This document shows, piece after piece, positions 60,317 through 64,000 of a DNA stretch of 64,000 nt (position 1 is its first letter; each line of letters starts with the position of its first letter). This stretch comes from Gracilibacter sp. BRH_c7a (GTDB taxonomy: Bacteria; Bacillota; Desulfitobacteriia; Desulfitobacteriales; Syntrophobotulaceae), in the NCBI GenBank assembly GCA_001516055.1, contig LOEZ01000017.1:81682-145681 (forward strand), written 5' to 3'. A program made the translations under genes and the position numbers. The notes below the pieces were generated by a model. The model saw only the letters and a program-made list of their open reading frames with translations, ran no database searches and was not told the origin of the DNA.

Positions 60317-60697
60317 TTAACTTCTTCTAGCAATCATTTCGATTTCGACTTGTGCCTCAAGGGGTAATTCTTTAACTCCAATAGTAGTTCGTGCAGGATA
60401 AGGGGATGAAAACTGTTTTGCGTAAACCGAATTCATAGCTTGAAAGTTTCCCATATCAGTTAAAAATACATTCACCTTTATTACATCATCGGGAGTCAAA
60501 CCGGCAGAATTCAAGACATTAAATAAATTTCTAAAGGACTGCTCTGTTTGAACTGTAATATCACCCTCAACAAGATTCCCGGTTTTGGAATCTATAGGAG
60601 TCTGTCCCGAGAGGTAAACCAGATCACCTGATTCCACTGCGTGTGAATACGGACCAACTGAAACTGCTCCTTCTGCGTTATAAGCCTTTCTATGCAT
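60317..60697 (-). CDS. ridA: RidA (2-iminoacid deaminase)
   Basis: The 126-residue protein has AVSVGPYSHAVESGDLVYLS, then NLFNVLNSAGLTPDDVIKVN, then YPARTTIGVKELPLEAQVEI. This is the full RidA pattern including the catalytic Arg region. It hydrolyses reactive enamines/imines made by PLP enzymes. GAGGAGGAATAAATA precedes the ATG. Confidence 0.94.
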   Translation of the reverse strand: MHRKAYNAEGAVSVGPYSHAVESGDLVYLSGQTPIDSKTGNLVEGDITVQTEQSFRNLFNVLNSAGLTPDDVIKVNVFLTDMGNFQAMNSVYAKQFSSPYPARTTIGVKELPLEAQVEIEMIARRS

Positions 60698-60770
60698 TAT
60701 TTATTCCTCCTCAAAAAAATTCTGCTTCTTGAATGTATCCATTTATATTACTCAAGACTCCAGCCCTGTC

Positions 60771-60851
60771 TCTAACGTTCCCGGCAGTTCCCGAAGCGTC
60801 ATATTACATTCATATATTCTAAGTACCGGGAACCGCGTGTTCTAGAAGTTA
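60771..60851. repeat. Structured intergenic repeat, copy 1
   Basis: GTTCCCG (60787-60793) pairs exactly with CGGGAAC (60827-60833), and the stem extends outward as GC with GC and a G-T pair. The loop GCGTCATATTACATTCATAT continues to ATTCTAAGT. It starts with CTAACGTTC. It directly follows the methyltransferase stop at 60872. Confidence 0.8.
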
Positions 60852-60871
60852 TCTGAAGTTCGACGCTCCCG

Positions 60872-61579
60872 CTAGTCCTTCTTGCAAACATATTGCGCAA
60901 GAAAACCTTGATCGTACTCCACCTGTTGAATGGTAAAACCGGCACGTCTTAACAACTCTTCCATTATCCAATCGCAAGTTGAAAATTCCTCTCTAACTGC
61001 GGTTGTAACATCTTGGGCTAGTTCCTCCCCTGCCAACGCCTTTGTTCCAGATATCCACTGTTCAAAAAATTCTTCATACTGATTTGCATCAAAGGAATAA
61101 ACCGTATCTTTTAGATAAAACGTTCCACCTTCTCTGAGAATAGCATAAATCCTGTTCAATGCTATTTGCTTCCAAAAGTCAGGAAGATGATGTAAAGCCA
61201 ACTGCGTTATCACAAAATCAATAGGGGTACCTGAGTGCTGGTATGTTAAGAAGCTTCCGTGGATAAAGTCAATATTAACTATTCCCCTCTGCTTCATCTT
61301 ATCCCTAGCATATTCAAGCATTTTATCAGAAACGTCAATACCGATAACTCGTTTGCAATGTTTAGCGACTTCAAGGCAAAACTCCCCAGTTCCGGTTCCG
61401 AATTCAGCAACTAAATCGTCAGGTCCTATCCCTAATAATTCAATTGCGTTTTCTGTTTCTCGTTTAACATCACGCAGTTTGGTCATCTGCTCATCGTAGG
61501 CTTCAACTTCACTTATGCTGGAATAGTCTACTCCAACTTGTTTCATATCGTCATATTGCCAAGGGTATTTTCTTTTCAT
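60872..61579 (-). CDS. Class I SAM-dependent methyltransferase
   Basis: The start at 61579 (MKRKYPWQYDDMKQVGVDYS, 235 residues) has AAGGGGAATTTAA. Motif I is VAEFGTGTGEFCLEVAKH, with acidic residue in VIGIDVSDKMLEYA. Then PIDFVITQLALHHLPDFW. It belongs to the broad Methyltransf_11/25 group; the substrate is unknown. The gene is flanked by structured repeat copies 1 and 2 in the same orientation. Confidence 0.88.
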   Translation of the reverse strand: MKRKYPWQYDDMKQVGVDYSSISEVEAYDEQMTKLRDVKRETENAIELLGIGPDDLVAEFGTGTGEFCLEVAKHCKRVIGIDVSDKMLEYARDKMKQRGIVNIDFIHGSFLTYQHSGTPIDFVITQLALHHLPDFWKQIALNRIYAILREGGTFYLKDTVYSFDANQYEEFFEQWISGTKALAGEELAQDVTTAVREEFSTCDWIMEELLRRAGFTIQQVEYDQGFLAQYVCKKD

Positions 61580-61623
61580 TTTAAATTCCCCTTTTCCATC
61601 ATGCACGTCGAATTTCATATATA

Positions 61624-61690
61624 CGTCCAGGAGTTTCCGCACCGTCATACTACATTCATATTAGCAAAGTTGCGGAAAATCCGTGTTCGT
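61624..61690. repeat. Structured intergenic repeat, copy 2
   Basis: TTTCCGCA (61634-61641) pairs exactly with TGCGGAAA (61671-61678). The loop has CCGTCATACTACATTCATAT, close to copies 1 and 3. The stem sequence differs from the others but pairs fully, so the structure is conserved by compensating changes. Confidence 0.75.
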
Positions 61691-61814
61691 ATTATAGGTT
61701 CATAACCAGTCATCTTACTTCATGGTATTAGAAAGACTTCGAAGAAAACTCCTAAAACAGATTTGGATATTTCCTTAAAACGAATGACCAATTATCTTAA
61801 AGGAAGTGATCAAA

Positions 61815-62084
61815 GTGAATCATGATCAAGTGAAAAAACAATTACTTCAAAGTCCAGAAGTTCAAAAAGAATATGAAGTGCTTAAAGTTCTCTATGAAAT
61901 CAAGCGAGAAATTATTAGACCCCGATTGGAACAGGGGTTAAGCCAAAAAGAACTGGCCGATAAGATAAATACAAAGCAATCCGCAATTTCACGCTTAGAA
62001 AGTGGTGAATATAATCCTAGTATAGAGCTTTTGGCTAAAGTAGCCAATGCACTAGGCAAAGAACTTCAAATTAGCTTTCAGTAA
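61815..62084 (+). CDS. HigA-like XRE regulator without visible toxin
   Basis: I choose GTG 61815 (89 residues), nine bases after AAGGAAG; GTG 61806 is the alternative. A helix-turn-helix is clear: LSQKELADKINTKQSAISRL, then SGEYNPSIELLAKVANALGK. This matches HigA/HipB-like antitoxins, usually paired with a RelE-type toxin. No toxin gene is upstream; copy 2 of the repeat is there instead. Confidence 0.85.
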   Translation: MNHDQVKKQLLQSPEVQKEYEVLKVLYEIKREIIRPRLEQGLSQKELADKINTKQSAISRLESGEYNPSIELLAKVANALGKELQISFQ

Positions 62085-62113
62085 CAGCGGCTTTAAAAGA
62101 CCCGCTGTTTTTT
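62083..62113 (+). terminator. Intrinsic terminator after the HigA-like gene
   Basis: AACAGCGG and CCGCTGTT (62083-62090, 62102-62109) pair exactly and are followed by TTTT. Confidence 0.9.
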
Positions 62114-62130
62114 CTTGCAAGAGTTATTTC

Positions 62131-62210
62131 GCCTAACGTTCAGGAGTTCCCGCAGCGTCATACTACATGCATATATTCTAAGTTTTGGGAACTGCCTGTT
62201 CTACGACGTA
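62131..62210. repeat. Structured intergenic repeat, copy 3
   Basis: AGTTCCC (62145-62151) pairs with GGGAACT (62187-62193) and the stem extends to AGG/CCT past one unpaired base. It starts with GCCTAACGTTC, whose complement GAACGTTAGGC ends like the core of an integron attC site. The loop is nearly identical to copy 1. Confidence 0.8.
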
Positions 62211-62348
62211 TCGTGCCCCGTGACTCAGCAGCGCCACGGATGGCACTGCCTTAAATATAATCTAAGACTTCTGCGTCAGAAAATACCAAAAATACACATT
62301 AACTTAACTACAAATTATGTTCATAATTTCACCGTAAATTCAAATTAA

Positions 62349-62786
62349 TCATTCTCTTTTCAGATAAATCATATCAACAAGTTGTTTGCCGTTTTCATAT
62401 ATCGGATGGTCATAGTTGTCAGTAAAAAAGTTCTCGACACGATGCGACTCTGTAAAGCCGCACTTCTTATAAAAATTCAGAATAGCAAGGCTATCGCCTG
62501 TTCCGACGAACATAGTTCTGCAATCAGGATAGTAGGAGAACAGAAACTCTATCAGAGCTTTTCCATAGCCTTTTCGCTGACAATCAGGCTGAACTGCAAT
62601 GTTTTTTAGCTCGTAAATTCCATCGGCTTCTTTTGTAACCACGCATTCGGCTTTTACCTCATTGTCATCCAAAACAAACATTTCACCATGTTCAATATAT
62701 TTATCTACCATGTCTTCCTGCTCATCTGCAAGCAATAGCAGGTCTATATATTCTTTTTTGTTTTCTGTGACTTTTATGATTTTCAT
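62349..62786 (-). CDS. GNAT N-acetyltransferase
   Basis: I take ATG 62786 (MKIIKVTENKKEYIDLLLLA, 145 residues). The acetyl-CoA site is VQPDCQRKGYGKALIEFLF (Q-x-x-G-x-G/A region), then ILNFYKKCGFTESHRV. It starts within the end of the truncated transposase. Similar GNAT proteins act on small amines or are of unknown substrate. Confidence 0.88.
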   Translation of the reverse strand: MKIIKVTENKKEYIDLLLLADEQEDMVDKYIEHGEMFVLDDNEVKAECVVTKEADGIYELKNIAVQPDCQRKGYGKALIEFLFSYYPDCRTMFVGTGDSLAILNFYKKCGFTESHRVENFFTDNYDHPIYENGKQLVDMIYLKRE

Positions 62787-63445
62787 AAGCAAATACCGGC
62801 TTCTTCCATCTTTAGGGTTTCATATTTTTCTTTGCGTTTTTTTATTATCTCAATTTTCTCTCTTAGTTCTTCTTTTGTTATGGTTTTTGTGTCTTCTTCA
62901 TTTTTATCATTCTCTTCGATTTCCTTCATGTATTCATCTATCTGCTTCTCGATTTCTTTTATCCTTGCTGCCGCCTTTTCTTTTACGACGTTTTGTTTTT
63001 TAGAATTTACCGCTTTAAACTTGCTTCCATCTACTGATACCAGTTCTCCGCCAAACATAGATAGTTTCTTACAGAGCAACGTGAATTCTTTAAAGACTTT
63101 TGGAATTTCTTCTTTGTTGTCTTTCCTGAAGTTTGCTATCGTTTTGTGATCCGGCGTTAGGCTTTTTATAAGCCACTTTACCTCTAAATTTCTGTGACAT
63201 TCCTTTTCAAGCTTTCTACTCGATCTTATCGCATTGATATATCCGTACAGGTAGAGCTTTAGCAGATCCTTGGGGTTATATGGAGGGCGACCAGCTTCAC
63301 TTATTTTGGAATACTTAAATTCTGTTTCTATATTATCAACAAATGCGTCGATAAATTGAACTTCATTATCCTCTGTTATATAATCATCAATGGTTTCTGG
63401 AAATAGCGTTATTTGTCCACGGTTTATTCCGCTTTTATATGGCAT
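62783..63445 (-). pseudogene. IS1182-type transposase, C-terminal part missing
   Basis: The start MPYKSGINRGQITLFPETID at 63445 follows GAGGAGAATAATT. The N-terminal DUF772 part is intact: AGRPPYNPKDLLKLYLYGYI, then LTPDHKTIANFRKDNKEEIP, then ELVSVDGSKFKAVNSKKQN with the first catalytic Asp. The frame ends after a charged coiled coil (EEAGICL) at about 220 of the usual 450 to 550 residues. The catalytic C-terminus is replaced by the GNAT gene, so the element is dead. Confidence 0.85.
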
Positions 63446-63557
63446 AATTATTCTCCTCACAAACTCATCTCCCTACTTAATTATACCATATTTATCCATA
63501 ATGCCCTGTGTTTTTACACAGTCTGTGGACGGCGACCCCATGAGCCAAAGTATCACT

Positions 63558-64000
63558 CTAGTTGTTCAATGTTTGAATTTCAGGGTATTGTAAGAGTAAT
63601 CTTTCGTTTGAAATCTCCATTTGCTTATAATACTCAGCATAAGAAGTACTTAATTTTTTCATAGCAGGAATAAATACATCATTATAACCACTTGTGTTAT
63701 TAAATTCTTTAAAAACTGTTTGGATTTTATAGACTGGTGATTTTTTGTATTCTTCAGACTGCTTATATGCTAAGTATTGTTCTAACACTTCCTTGTTTTC
63801 AGATAAGAATTTATCAGGATTTTCAATAGATCGCTTTGTTTTATCTATCATGTCACGAATAATTTCGTTACTCATATGCTTAGTGCTTTCCACTAAAAAA
63901 GTTTGTAATTCTTCAGTTAAATGTATTGGTGGTGCATTATCCAAAAATGCTATTACTTCTTCATACGCAGATTGCTGTTCATCAGTTGTAATAGGTTCAT
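63558..64000 (-). CDS. Unknown helical protein, 5' end outside window
   Basis: The frame is open from the window edge (EPITTDEQQSAYEEVIAFLD) through MDNAPPIHLTEELQTFLVES to a stop at 63558. The methionine at 63944 is therefore probably internal. It is hydrophilic and helical throughout and ends ISNERLLLQYPEIQTLNN. No family recognised. Confidence 0.55.
   Translation of the reverse strand, partial: EPITTDEQQSAYEEVIAFLDNAPPIHLTEELQTFLVESTKHMSNEIIRDMIDKTKRSIENPDKFLSENKEVLEQYLAYKQSEEYKKSPVYKIQTVFKEFNNTSGYNDVFIPAMKKLSTSYAEYYKQMEISNERLLLQYPEIQTLNN

Noticed and set aside
60771..62210. True integron cassette array
   Set aside because: No IntI-type integrase lies in the window, and only copy 3 has a GTTAGGC-like end. 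I keep it as cassette-like only.

Overview
The window looks like a chromosomal segment of an anaerobic, spore-forming Gram-positive bacterium, most likely a Peptococcaceae or Desulfitobacteriaceae relative such as Desulfosporosinus or Desulfitobacterium. That placement is inference. It rests on the Firmicutes gene order ylxM-ffh-rpsP-khpA-rimM-trmD-(SAM methyltransferase)-rplS-rbgA-rnhB-yraN-comM, on a corrinoid/URO-D one-carbon operon, a DUF3786 gene, a LysM-GH18 spore-cortex hydrolase and a YjcZ-like small protein. A low-GC prophage of about 33 kb interrupts this host backbone.

Layout. Positions 1-3456 are host: a partial URO-D-type methyltransferase, a corrinoid protein and a GntR regulator, all leftward, then the C-terminal part of comM. 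Positions 3457-36436 are a prophage inserted inside comM. Positions 36437-54773 are host: the N-terminal part of comM, small spore-type and unknown genes, DUF3786, yraN, a sleL-like gene, a five-sensor histidine kinase, the rnhB-to-ylxM translation and secretion operon, an MTA/SAH deaminase and a HelD helicase. Positions 54774-64000 are an accessory stretch of small unrelated genes (ferric-reductase-like membrane protein, DUF4256, DUF2442, P-loop kinase, two methyltransferases, RidA, orphan HigA-like regulator, GNAT), with structured direct repeats between several of them and a truncated IS1182 transposase at the end.

The prophage. A large serine integrase sits at the left end. The two junctions allow a 40-bp imperfect-palindrome attP (central AG) to be rebuilt, and excision would restore an uninterrupted 522-codon comM. 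Leftward modules, read from the right end, are: a PD-(D/E)XK-HIRAN nuclease next to attR; a regulatory zone with two perfectly spaced divergent promoters and shared operators; a Tad2/DUF2829-like protein; a 1031-residue protein that looks like a single-chain two-barrel RNA polymerase (YonO/QDE-1 type, D-x-D-x-D at residues 554-558); a primase-less D5/P4-type helicase; a 270-bp cluster of twelve GTTACA/TGTAAC iterons beside a large hairpin (candidate origin); small genes including one under a textbook LexA box; small terminase and a second (tyrosine) recombinase; then large terminase, portal, minor head, scaffold, capsid, connectors, tail tube, a frameshifted tail chaperone, tape measure and a few small tail proteins. 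I recognise no endolysin, holin or distal-tail/baseplate set. A plausible reading is a siphovirus-type prophage that may be defective or domesticated, with comM function dependent on its excision.

No searches or folding programs were run. Family names come from reading motifs in the translated sequence.
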